Shown: positions 23,101 through 28,684, counted from the stretch's first letter. The stretch: DNA of 28,684 nucleotides from JBBDXI01 sp040902425 (GCA_040902425.1 JBBDXI010000047.1:1-28684); one strand, 5' to 3'. The notes: a model not told the origin generated them from the sequence alone. Numbers and translations are program-made.

Positions 23101-24036
23101 CAGCGGCCGGTTATTCCCCCGGTCCCCGACCTCCGCCCCTGTCTCGCTCGCTCGCTGTCTCGCTGTCTCGCTCCTCCTCCGGTCCACCGCCAGCGCATCC
23201 AGGCAGCTCGCCCCCGCCCCGCGCCCGTGCAGCGCGTGCCACTCCGCGTCGATCAGCGTCTGCCGGATCAGCGCGATCGCCCCCATCTGCGAGTCCGGGT
23301 ACCCGCTCCACCGCTGCACATCCGGCGTCTCCCGCTCGCGCGGCTGGCCTTCCACCCGCGGCCGCCTCGCCCTCGTCTCGAACGCCACGCTCTGGTACGC
23401 CCCCGCCAGGTACACCGGCGGCCGCTCCAGGCTGCTCTCGCTCGAAGGCTTCGCCAGCGACACCACCGCGCTCGTCCCCCGGAACACGCCCCCCGCCGGC
23501 GACATCGCCGCGGCCGCGAACCCCAGCTTGCGCAAACTCTCGGCCGTCTTCTCGTCGATCCCCGTGCCGTCGAGCGCCGCGCGCTGCGGCGTCACCTTCA
23601 CGCTCCAGTGCACCCCCGGCGAGTTCGCGTCGGGCCTGGGCGCATCCACCTCCACGTACGCGTCGATGAACCCGGGATAGATGTGCAGCCCCGCGCAGTC
23701 CCACACCCGCGCGCCGGCGGGCGCCGCCGGCGATACAGCCTTCCCATCTCCCCGCGGCCCGGGCGCTGCCTGCACGGACACGATCCGCCCCTCGCGGATC
23801 ACCACCGTCGCGTTCTCCACCGTCCGCTCCGGCGAGATGTGCACCGTCGCGTTGGTGAACGCGTGCCACGTGCTGTCGCCATGCCGCGGCCCGTTCGCCG
23901 GCGGCGCCAGCGGCGACCGCCCCGGCGGCTGCGCACCCGCCCCCGCGCCGATGGCCCCCACAACCAACCCGGCCGCCAGGGCCACACCCGCCACCACGCC
24001 CGCAGCCCCACGCACGACAAAGCTTCGGAGGTTCAT
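20104..24036 (-). CDS. Large secreted protein with two amidohydrolase domains joined by a beta-rich module
   Basis: This 1310-residue exported protein has a signal peptide at about 1-35. Domain 1 (about 55-475) has an amidohydrolase outline, but PGFIDxHxH reads PGFIDAYVE (Tyr127, Glu129), so it probably has no metal centre. A long charged linker (478-570) leads to a beta-rich, lipocalin-like module (about 590-690, GTWKIVAIEG...VTYRR...KVHRWTAKRV), then a second linker. Domain 2 (about 790-1225) is a probably active imidazolonepropionase-like enzyme. It has H865 and H867 (IIDCHSHTG), H1057/H1059 (LIHCHS), H1085 (FQHVLEG) and D1139/D1141 (FNSDSDEL) as likely ligands. The substrate is unknown; dipeptidase or lactam-type hydrolysis is possible. 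Three octamer arrays are translated in frame (around 288-300, 478-490 and 692-704). The start at 24036 is supported by TAAGCT 6 nt upstream. It is coupled to the second amidohydrolase gene. Confidence 0.9.
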   Translation of the reverse strand: MNLRSFVVRGAAGVVAGVALAAGLVVGAIGAGAGAQPPGRSPLAPPANGPRHGDSTWHAFTNATVHISPERTVENATVVIREGRIVSVQAAPGPRGDGKAVSPAAPAGARVWDCAGLHIYPGFIDAYVEVDAPRPDANSPGVHWSVKVTPQRAALDGTGIDEKTAESLRKLGFAAAAMSPAGGVFRGTSAVVSLAKPSSESSLERPPVYLAGAYQSVAFETRARRPRVEGQPRERETPDVQRWSGYPDSQMGAIALIRQTLIDAEWHALHGRGAGASCLDALAVDRRRSETARQRASETGAEVGDRGNNRPLLFDTEDELEALRAARVAKEFSRPAILLGSGTEFRRLAAIKEDGLPVVLPLRYPRTPDVATVGKADAVELRELMTWEQAPTNARRLDEAGVRVALTTAKLRNRAEFEENLRAALRHGLKPQRALAMLTTQPAELLGVADRLGTIEAGKQANLVIAEEGLFEAWPVKRGTEGRRDEGTKGEEKKEGEKTQQPVPPVKPPPAEGQKPGGKEGEPEKRPEPPAAQAPAEPDAPDAAEGERAGGDDSAGGERGRGEREKKKSKIREVWIDGVRHEVNRAPAKDVHGTWKIVAIEGREIDEPDDVAVFFTVTPEGAVTYRRAGKTEKATNVKISEGRLEYTIDAKKLFDIPAVLIDQGIVEGDLMHGITPMPGGKVHRWTAKRVGEGTEGRRDGATKGNEAGAPPREREARGREAANEAIDDPKVPPALHAQVKEYFQKLEEPGARGDAEPRKSAEQEEREAIASVPEKYGYPFGPYMLEQVPRQPSLIEIRGATIWTSGPSGLLRPEDGGTLIRIEKGKITYVGRDLPGEPPPPGDPADSVRIDGTGKHIAPGIIDCHSHTGISKGINEAGQAVTAEVRIGDVTDPDAVSWYRQLAAGVTAVNTLHGSANAIGGQNQVNKIRWGVPHPDMMHMEGARPGIKFALGENPKQSNWGDQNTARYPQTRMGVEMLIRDRFTAAKDYLAEQRTREAMQERVEPHAHVSIEPGGVSSELKIKMPDPGTYSPAPLPPRRDLELEALAEILEGKRLIHCHSYRQDEILMLCRVAEEFGFKIGTFQHVLEGYKVADEIARTALGGSCFSDWWAYKVEVQDAIPANGPIMAEQGVCVSFNSDSDELARRLNTEAAKATKYGKVPPAEALKYVTLNPAKQLAVEGRVGSLEPGKDADFAIWSGPPMSAVSRCEATYVDGRRLFSLEDDKAHRQRIQKERHRLIQKALGAAKRKPPEGGREQGERGLGGPWQRPTEDDGERRRGGMLERHYLDIMNRGGDPEAARPGECGCGLWH
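21927..21958. repeat. Period-8 micro-tandem array 1 (in frame in the 1310-residue protein)
   Basis: CCTTCGTC, GCTCCGTC, CCTCCGTC, CCTCCGTC. Read on the minus strand it encodes part of a GTEGRRDGATKG stretch. Confidence 0.7.
22569..22600. repeat. Period-8 micro-tandem array 2 (in frame in the 1310-residue protein)
   Basis: CCTTCGTC x3 then CCTCCGTC. It encodes GTEGRRDEGTKG, nearly the same peptide as array 1. Confidence 0.7.
23141..23172. repeat. Period-8 micro-tandem array 3 (in frame in the 1310-residue protein)
   Basis: GTCTCGCT, CGCTCGCT, GTCTCGCT, GTCTCGCT. It encodes RSETARQRASETG in domain 1. Confidence 0.7.
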
Positions 24037-24042
24037 ACCCCC

Positions 24043-24048
24043 AGCTTA
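24043..24048 (-). promoter_or_regulatory. TANNNT -10-like box for the 1310-residue protein gene
   Basis: On the minus strand TAAGCT ends 6 nt before the ATG at 24036. The intervening GGGGGT could be a weak ribosome-binding site, but it is too close to the ATG. Confidence 0.45.
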
Positions 24049-24124
24049 CCTGACCACCCCCGGTCGGGACCAGCCCCAATGACCGGCGACTGCCGATGGA
24101 TGGCCGGACGCCCCCGAGAGGCCC

Positions 24125-24231
24125 TTTTTCAACGCGAAGTTCCGAAGAGCGCGAAGAAGACCAGGATGAGGACTAGAAAGCGCTCCGCCTTCGCGACCTT
24201 CGCTCCTTCGTCTTCCTTCGCGTTGAAAAAA
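24125..24231. repeat. Inverted repeat TTTTTCAACGCGAAG ... CTTCGCGTTGAAAAA
   Basis: Perfect 15-bp arms (24125-24139 and 24216-24230) flank about 75 bp rich in further GCGAAG/CTTCGC words. It lies between lysS and the 1310-residue protein gene, both on the minus strand. The A-run, not a T-run, follows the second arm in either direction, so it is not a classical terminator. It looks like a dispersed repeat element. Confidence 0.6.
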
Positions 24232-24247
24232 GCCGCTCCCGACCCGC

Positions 24248-25921
24248 TCACTCCGGCCGCATCAGCGGGAACAGCATCACATCCCGGATCGTCCGCTGGT
24301 TGGTCAGGAGCATCATCAGCCGGTCGATCCCCAGCCCCAGCCCCCCCGCCGGCGGCATGCCCACCTTCAGCGCCCGGATGAAGTCCTCGTCGAACGTCCG
24401 GAGCGTCCGCTCCTCATCATCCTCGCCCGCGAGCTGCTCGCGGAACCGCTGCGCCTGCACATCCGGGTCGTTCAGCTCCGTGTACATCGGCGCCAGCTCC
24501 ATGTGCGCGATGAACAGATCGGCCCGGTCCGCGATCGCCGGATCGGCGCGGCTGGGGCGCGTCAGCGGCGAGATCGCCGCGGGATAGCCGGTGATGAAGG
24601 TCGGCCGCGCGGGGTCAAGCGTGTGCTCCGCCACCTCCTCGAACAGTGTGTTAACCAGCAGCACCGGATCAACCCGGTCCAGCTGCGCCCGCGCCTGCTC
24701 GTCGCTCAGCCCCTGAGGGGGCGGGAGCGCCGCCCCCTTCACCCGCCGCGTCAGCTTCCGCTCCACGATCGCGCCCTTCGCCCGCGCCGCGTCGGTCATG
24801 TCAAAGCCCAGCGCTCGCCGGAACAGCTCCGCGTACGACACCCGGTCGAACGGCCGCCCGTAGTCGATCGACAGCTCCCCGAACGGAAGCACCACCTCCG
24901 TCGGCAGCTCATCCGCCGGCGCCGGCCCCCCCGCGGGTGCCACTGCTCGCCCGTCCTCGGGCGCAGCAGTGCGATCCTCCCGCTCGATCACCACCACCGT
25001 CGCCAGCTCGCGGATCAGCCCCTCCACCAGCGCCATCATCGTCGTGTGGTCGCCGTACGCCTCGTACACCTCCAGCATCGTGAACTCGGGGTTGTGCTGC
25101 TTGTCCAGCCCCTCGTTGCGGAAGTTCCGGTTCACCTCGTAGACCCGCGGCAGCCCGCCCACCAGCAGCCGCTTCAGGTACAGCTCCGGCGCGATCCGCA
25201 GGAACAGGTCGATATCGAGCGCCTTCATGTGCGTCACGAACGGGCGCGCCGCCGCGCCCCCCGCCAGCGCCTGCAGCATCGGCGTCTCGACCTCCAGGAA
25301 CCCCCGCTCATCCAGGTAGCGCCGCACCCGCCCCACCAGCCGCGACCGCTGCTGGAACACCCGCATCGTCTCGGGGTTCGACCACAGGTCCACGTACCGC
25401 TGGCGGTACCGCAGCTCCACATCGTGCAGCCCCGCGTGCTTCTCCGGCGGCGGCAGCAGGCACTTGCCCGCGGGGCGCAGGTCCGTCGCCCACACCGTCA
25501 CCTCCCCCGTCCGCGTCTTCACCAGCGGCCCCTCGGCCACCAGCAGGTCCCCCAGGTCCGTCAGCTTCGCCAGCGAAAAGCCCCTCTCCGAGCACTCCCG
25601 CTGGCTGGCCGCCACCTGCAGGTCCTCCCCGCCGGCGTCCCGCAGGTTCATCCAGATCAGCTTCCCGTTGTCCCGATGCAGCACCACCCGCCCCGCGACC
25701 CTCACGCGTGGACGACGGTCCGGGGGGGCGAACCCCGGCTCCTTCCCCTTCGCCTTGAACGCCTCATCCGCCGCGCCGTCGTACGCCAGCCGCGCCGCCC
25801 CCAGCGTCACGAGCCCCGGCTCGGCCGATCCGTACGGGTCCAGCCCCAGCGCCGCCGCCGCCGCCCGGTTCTCCCGTCGCTGCTGCTCAAGATGGTGCGT
25901 GGCGCCCGGTTCCTGCTGCAT
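24248..25921 (-). CDS. lysS: Lysyl-tRNA synthetase, class II
   Basis: This 557-residue cytosolic enzyme charges tRNA-Lys. An N-terminal OB-fold anticodon domain (RVAGRVVLHRDNGKLIWMNLRD) precedes the class II core. The core has motif 1 near RYLDERGFLEVETPML, motif 2 as RNEGLDKQHNPEFTMLE, and motif 3 as GLGLGIDRLMMLL near the C-terminus. It is about 50 residues longer than E. coli LysS. One insertion (REDRTAAPEDGRAVAPAGG) is the translation of a palindromic repeat at 24934-24973, and another is around VKGAALPPPQGLSDEQA. The lysine-pocket segment usually written E-x-x-N-(G/A)-(F/Y)-x-ELND reads ELAPMYTELND, so the conserved Asn is Pro here. The ATG at 25921 has no Shine-Dalgarno but TACGCT 8 nt upstream. 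An in-frame TTG three codons earlier is less likely. Confidence 0.95.
   Translation of the reverse strand: MQQEPGATHHLEQQRRENRAAAAALGLDPYGSAEPGLVTLGAARLAYDGAADEAFKAKGKEPGFAPPDRRPRVRVAGRVVLHRDNGKLIWMNLRDAGGEDLQVAASQRECSERGFSLAKLTDLGDLLVAEGPLVKTRTGEVTVWATDLRPAGKCLLPPPEKHAGLHDVELRYRQRYVDLWSNPETMRVFQQRSRLVGRVRRYLDERGFLEVETPMLQALAGGAAARPFVTHMKALDIDLFLRIAPELYLKRLLVGGLPRVYEVNRNFRNEGLDKQHNPEFTMLEVYEAYGDHTTMMALVEGLIRELATVVVIEREDRTAAPEDGRAVAPAGGPAPADELPTEVVLPFGELSIDYGRPFDRVSYAELFRRALGFDMTDAARAKGAIVERKLTRRVKGAALPPPQGLSDEQARAQLDRVDPVLLVNTLFEEVAEHTLDPARPTFITGYPAAISPLTRPSRADPAIADRADLFIAHMELAPMYTELNDPDVQAQRFREQLAGEDDEERTLRTFDEDFIRALKVGMPPAGGLGLGIDRLMMLLTNQRTIRDVMLFPLMRPE
24934..24973. repeat. GTGCCAC palindromic repeat, copy 9, in frame inside lysS
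   Basis: GCGGGTGCCACTGCTCGCCCG-TCCT-CGGGCGCAGCAGTGCG, with the same outer stem as copies 1, 2, 4 and 7. It adds residues to a surface hairpin of LysRS without breaking the frame. Confidence 0.8.
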
Positions 25922-25929
25922 GAAGGGCA

Positions 25930-25935
25930 AGCGTA
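25930..25935 (-). promoter_or_regulatory. TACGCT -10-like box for lysS
   Basis: On the minus strand TACGCT ends 8 nt before the ATG at 25921, identical in sequence and spacing to the box of the O-methyltransferase gene. Confidence 0.5.
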
Positions 25936-25980
25936 CGCGTACAGGACAAGACGGAGGAGACCAATGGAGCCCCCCGGCCC

Positions 25981-26020
25981 CTCCGTCACTCCGTCACTCC
26001 GTCACTCCGTCCCTGCGTCA
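25981..26020. repeat. Period-8 micro-tandem array 4 (intergenic, between the rrf2-type gene and lysS)
   Basis: CTCCGTCA x3, CTCCGTCC, CTGCGTCA. It is the only octamer array in the window outside a gene, about 60 bp upstream of the lysS start. Confidence 0.7.
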
Positions 26021-26034
26021 CTGCCCCACCGCCC

Positions 26035-26481
26035 TCACGCCGGCACCACCACCCGCGCACTCTTCGCCGCGCACAGCGGACGCCGCGGGTCACGCTGCAA
26101 CTCGGCCAGCGTCATCTTCCCCAGCACGTCGATCACCGCCGCCGCGGCCTTGTCGGTGGCCTCGTGCAACGGGCAGAGCCGCCCGTTCGCCCCGCCGTGG
26201 TGCGAGAGCGGGCACGCGCTCAGCCGCTCCACCGGCCCGATGCACCGGACGATTTCCAGCAGCGTGATCTCATCCGCCGGGCGCGACAGCCGGTACCCGC
26301 CCCCCACGCCGCGCCGCCCCACGATCAGCTTCGCGGTCGAGAGCTGCTGCAAGACCTTCGCCAGGTAGTTCGGCGGCACGTCGATCCGCGCCGCCAGGTG
26401 CGGGGTGGGCACGAGGTCGCCATCCAGCACCGCCAGCCAGGCCATGGCGCGCAGCGCGTACTCGGTCGTCTGGGAGAACAT
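26035..26481 (-). CDS. Rrf2-family transcriptional regulator (probable Fe-S sensor)
   Basis: This 148-residue regulator begins MFSQTTEYALRAMAWLA, the standard Rrf2 start. The winged helix is HLAARIDVPPNYLAKVLQQLSTAKLIVGRRGVGGGYRLSRP, then the family's ITLLEIVRCIGP. Cys80, Cys90 and Cys103 (RCIG, SACP, RLCPLH) lie where IscR, NsrR and RirA carry Fe-S ligands. The spacing differs from those proteins, so the cluster type is uncertain. The ATG at 26481 has GAGGAG 7 nt upstream. It is on the same strand as, and 102 bp downstream of, a P1B-4 metal ATPase. This suggests control of metal (Fe or Co) homeostasis, by inference. A perfect inverted repeat in its upstream region may be its operator. Confidence 0.92.
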   Translation of the reverse strand: MFSQTTEYALRAMAWLAVLDGDLVPTPHLAARIDVPPNYLAKVLQQLSTAKLIVGRRGVGGGYRLSRPADEITLLEIVRCIGPVERLSACPLSHHGGANGRLCPLHEATDKAAAAVIDVLGKMTLAELQRDPRRPLCAAKSARVVVPA

Positions 26482-26520
26482 GCTCTGCTCCTCGTGAGCG
26501 GGATACGCACGCCCGCCGAC

Positions 26521-26569
26521 CATCCGGGTGTGTGGCCCGGATGAACTTTCCTTAAGATCGCCCAGCATA
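26521..26569 (-). promoter_or_regulatory. Candidate promoter and operator upstream of the Rrf2 regulator gene
   Basis: CATCCGGG-TGTGTGG-CCCGGATG (26521-26543) is a perfect 8-bp inverted repeat, 39 bp before the start codon. On the minus strand TATGCT (26564-26569) upstream of it could be a -10. No T-run follows the hairpin, so an operator is more likely than a terminator. Autoregulation is inferred. Confidence 0.4.
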
Positions 26570-26583
26570 CCGGACCGGGACAC

Positions 26584-28684
26584 TTATCGGAGCGCCATCT
26601 CGGCCGGGGCCCCATGTACCGCCAGCGCCGGCTCGGGTTGCACCGGATCGGCGGAAGCCGGGTCCCGCCGCGCCACCAACAGCCGCAGCGAGTTCAGCAC
26701 CACCAGCAGCGTCCCCCCCTCGTGGGCCAGCACCGCCACCCATAGGGGTACGGTCGTCCCCACCAGCGACCCATAGAGGATCACCGTCGCCATGGCCCCG
26801 ATGATCGTCAGGGCGAGCGCCATGTTGAACAGCACCACCGCCCGCGTCCGCCGGGCCAGCCGCACCGCCCAGGGGATCACCTCCAGGTCGTCGTTCAGCA
26901 GCACGATGTCCGCCGACTCCAGCGCCGCATCCGACCCGATCGATCCGATCGCCACCGACACGTCGGCCGCCGCCAGCGCCGGCGCATCGTTCACGCCGTC
27001 CCCGATCACCCCCACGCCGGTCGCCAGCCGCCGCTGGCCACCCTCGGTCAGCGCGCCGATGGCGGCCCCGCGCTGGCCCCCACCCCGCCGCTCGGCCCGC
27101 ATCTGCTCCAGAATGCGGACCTTGTCCTCCGGAAGCAGCTCCGCATCCCACTGGTCGATCCCCAGCTCCGCCGCCACCTGCGCGGCCGTCGTCCGGTTGT
27201 CCCCCGTCAGCATCCGCACCGGCCACACCCCAAGCGCGTGCAACCGGTCCACCAGCTCCCTCGCCCCGGGCCGGATCTCATCCGAGAGCACCAGCACCGC
27301 CGCCTCGCCCGCCTCCGGCCCCTCCGGGTAGGTCGGCTCTCCGAGCCGATGCTCCGCTTCCGGCGCCCTCAGTGGGGCAGGCGTCCCGCCTGCCCGCTCA
27401 TCCCCGAGCGCCACCACCACCCCCAGCTGCCCCCGAGCCCGCACCTTCTCCAGCACCTCCCGCGTCAGCGACCGCAGGCACACCGGGATCAGGGGCTCGC
27501 AGTGCTCCAGCGTCCCCAGCCGCGCCTCCGCCCCGCCCACCCGCGCCGAGATGCCCCGTCCCGGGATGTCCGTCAGCCCGCTCACCCCCGCCGGCTCCAC
27601 CCCGCGCGCCCGCGCCGCCTCCACCACCGCCTGCGCGATCGGGTGCGTCGAGCCCGACTCCAGGGCCGCCGCCAGCGACAGCATCCGCGGGCCCCGCGAC
27701 CACCCCACCGGGTACACCTGCCGCACCCGCGGCCGGCCGCGCGTCAGCGTCCCGGTCTTGTCCATGCACACCGCCCCCATCCGCGCCAGCCGCTCGATCG
27801 CCTGCCCGCCCTTGAAGAGCAGCCCCGCCCGCGCGGCCCGGCTGATGCCCGCCAGCGTCGCCGTGGGCGTCGCGATCACCAGGGCGCACGGCGAGCCGAC
27901 GATCAGCAGCGCGATCGCGATGAACGCCGCATCCGCCGCCGGGAACCGCAGCAGCAGCCACCACACCAGGAACACCACCGTGCACACCACCACCACCCCG
28001 ATCGCGTACGGCTGGCTCAGCCGGTCGATCGCCCGCTGCAGCGGCTCGCGCTGCTGCTGGGCGGAGATGACCAGGTCCAGCACCTTCCGCAGGCTCGACT
28101 CGGCCACCGGGCGGGTCACCTCGGCCTCGAAGGGGTTGGCCACGTTCAGCGTCCCCGCGTAGACCTCATCCCCCTCGCCCACCTCGCGCGGCAGGCTCTC
28201 CCCGGTCAGCGTGGACTGGTCCAGCGCGCTGGCCCCCTGCACCACCCGCGCATCGGCCGGCACCAGCTCCCCCGTCCGCACCCGCACCCGCTCCCCCGGT
28301 CGCAGCCCCTGCGGATCGGCCGGCGCCCACGAGCCCTCGCGCAGCACGATCGCCTGCGTCGGCATCAGCCTGTGCAGCGCCTCCACCGCCCGCATCGTCC
28401 GCCGCATCGCCCGGTCCTCGAGCGCCCCGGCCAGCACGAACAGGAACAGCAGCAGGGCCCCATCCTCCGGGTGCCCCATCACCGCCGCCAGCCCCGCCGC
28501 CAGCACCATCAGCACGTCGATGTCGAACCGGCGCGCCGCCAGGGCCTCCCACGCCGCCCGCCCGCCGTACACCATCCCGATCGCCAGCGACACCCACACC
28601 ACCCCCTCGGCGATCACCCCCACCGTCGGCGCCCCCGCGCCCAGCCACGCCGCCACCATCCCCGCCAGCAGAAGCGCCCCCCCC
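26584..28684 (-). CDS. P1B-4-type heavy-metal-transporting ATPase (N-terminus beyond window)
   Basis: This inner-membrane P-type ATPase exports a transition metal. About 700 codons are visible and the frame stays open to the right edge, within a membrane segment, so the N-terminus is missing. Family motifs, in order: LTGES (actuator), GSPCALVIATP (metal-binding helix), DKTGTLT (phosphorylated Asp), GSTHPIAQ (His-Pro nucleotide motif), MLTGDN, GDGVNDAPAL and HEGGTLLVVLN. SPC in place of CPC, together with HEGGT, defines the P1B-4 subgroup (CoaT, CtpD, PfeT), which moves Co2+, Fe2+ or Zn2+. The nucleotide-binding domain has two insertions: RAGGTPAPLRAPEAEHRLGE, coinciding with a hairpin repeat at 27375-27395, and an RRGGGQRGAAIGALTEGGQRR segment just before GDGVND. 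An Rrf2 regulator follows 102 bp downstream. Iron or cobalt efflux is the best guess. Confidence 0.93.
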   Translation of the reverse strand, partial: GGALLLAGMVAAWLGAGAPTVGVIAEGVVWVSLAIGMVYGGRAAWEALAARRFDIDVLMVLAAGLAAVMGHPEDGALLLFLFVLAGALEDRAMRRTMRAVEALHRLMPTQAIVLREGSWAPADPQGLRPGERVRVRTGELVPADARVVQGASALDQSTLTGESLPREVGEGDEVYAGTLNVANPFEAEVTRPVAESSLRKVLDLVISAQQQREPLQRAIDRLSQPYAIGVVVVCTVVFLVWWLLLRFPAADAAFIAIALLIVGSPCALVIATPTATLAGISRAARAGLLFKGGQAIERLARMGAVCMDKTGTLTRGRPRVRQVYPVGWSRGPRMLSLAAALESGSTHPIAQAVVEAARARGVEPAGVSGLTDIPGRGISARVGGAEARLGTLEHCEPLIPVCLRSLTREVLEKVRARGQLGVVVALGDERAGGTPAPLRAPEAEHRLGEPTYPEGPEAGEAAVLVLSDEIRPGARELVDRLHALGVWPVRMLTGDNRTTAAQVAAELGIDQWDAELLPEDKVRILEQMRAERRGGGQRGAAIGALTEGGQRRLATGVGVIGDGVNDAPALAAADVSVAIGSIGSDAALESADIVLLNDDLEVIPWAVRLARRTRAVVLFNMALALTIIGAMATVILYGSLVGTTVPLWVAVLAHEGGTLLVVLNSLRLLVARRDPASADPVQPEPALAVHGAPAEMALR
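27375..27395. repeat. Hairpin repeat with GGCG-TCC-CGCC core inside the P-type ATPase gene
   Basis: GGGCAGGCG-TCC-CGCCTGCCC has perfect 9-bp arms and the same core and loop as the metG element at 2789-2809. It lies in a nucleotide-domain insertion. Confidence 0.6.

Overview
The window is GC-rich bacterial chromosomal DNA, most likely from the Planctomycetota, class Phycisphaerae. That call is an inference from protein families. A secreted protein ends in two 'GC-type' dockerin-like repeats (CYANCD...LNV.DF.CFL). Two proteins carry the CxxCxYxxRG...CPECG zinc ribbon. Two small proteins share an RPF+PFTL...VPHP...PPKNP signature. No rRNA, tRNA, CRISPR array, transposase or phage gene was seen.

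Layout. 1-2551 (minus): two envelope or secreted proteins, one cut by the left edge. 2641-7350: methionyl-tRNA synthetase, a YbaL/Kef-type antiporter flanked by two paralogous small proteins, and a zinc-ribbon protein. 7347-10951: a membrane-anchored short-chain dehydrogenase divergent from an O-methyltransferase, a membrane zinc-ribbon protein and a secreted hypothetical protein. 11195-14918: a FlgM-like protein, a large secreted repeat/dockerin protein and SurE. 15505-17301: a probable MarR-DoxX-pirin stress operon with its promoter/operator. 17485-18413: a 7Fe ferredoxin and a lipoprotein. 18518-24036 (minus): two coupled secreted amidohydrolase-type proteins holding three amidohydrolase domains, two of which have lost the metal-binding HxH. 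24248-28684 (minus): lysyl-tRNA synthetase, an Rrf2 regulator and a P1B-4 metal-exporting ATPase cut by the right edge.

Two signals run across the whole window. First, nine genes without a Shine-Dalgarno sequence have a TANNNT (-10-like) hexamer ending 5-8 nt before the start codon. This is the arrangement expected of leaderless mRNAs. Most of the remaining genes have a clear GGAGG-type site and no such box. Second, the region is full of small dispersed repeats. One family is a palindrome (GTGCCAC + variable stem + GTCYTC loop + complementary stem) whose stems change sequence but stay complementary. A second hairpin family has a GGCG-TCC-CGCC core. There are also micro-tandem arrays of period 7, 8 and 9. 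Several copies are inserted in frame inside protein-coding genes (metG, lysS, the P-type ATPase, both amidohydrolases), much like Rickettsia palindromic elements.

Functionally the window mixes translation (two tRNA synthetases), ion and metal homeostasis (antiporter, P1B-4 ATPase with an Rrf2 regulator), probable electrophile/redox response (MarR-DoxX-pirin, ferredoxin) and surface proteins. I see no complete novel defence or secondary-metabolite system. The repeat biology and the start-codon architecture are the most unusual parts.
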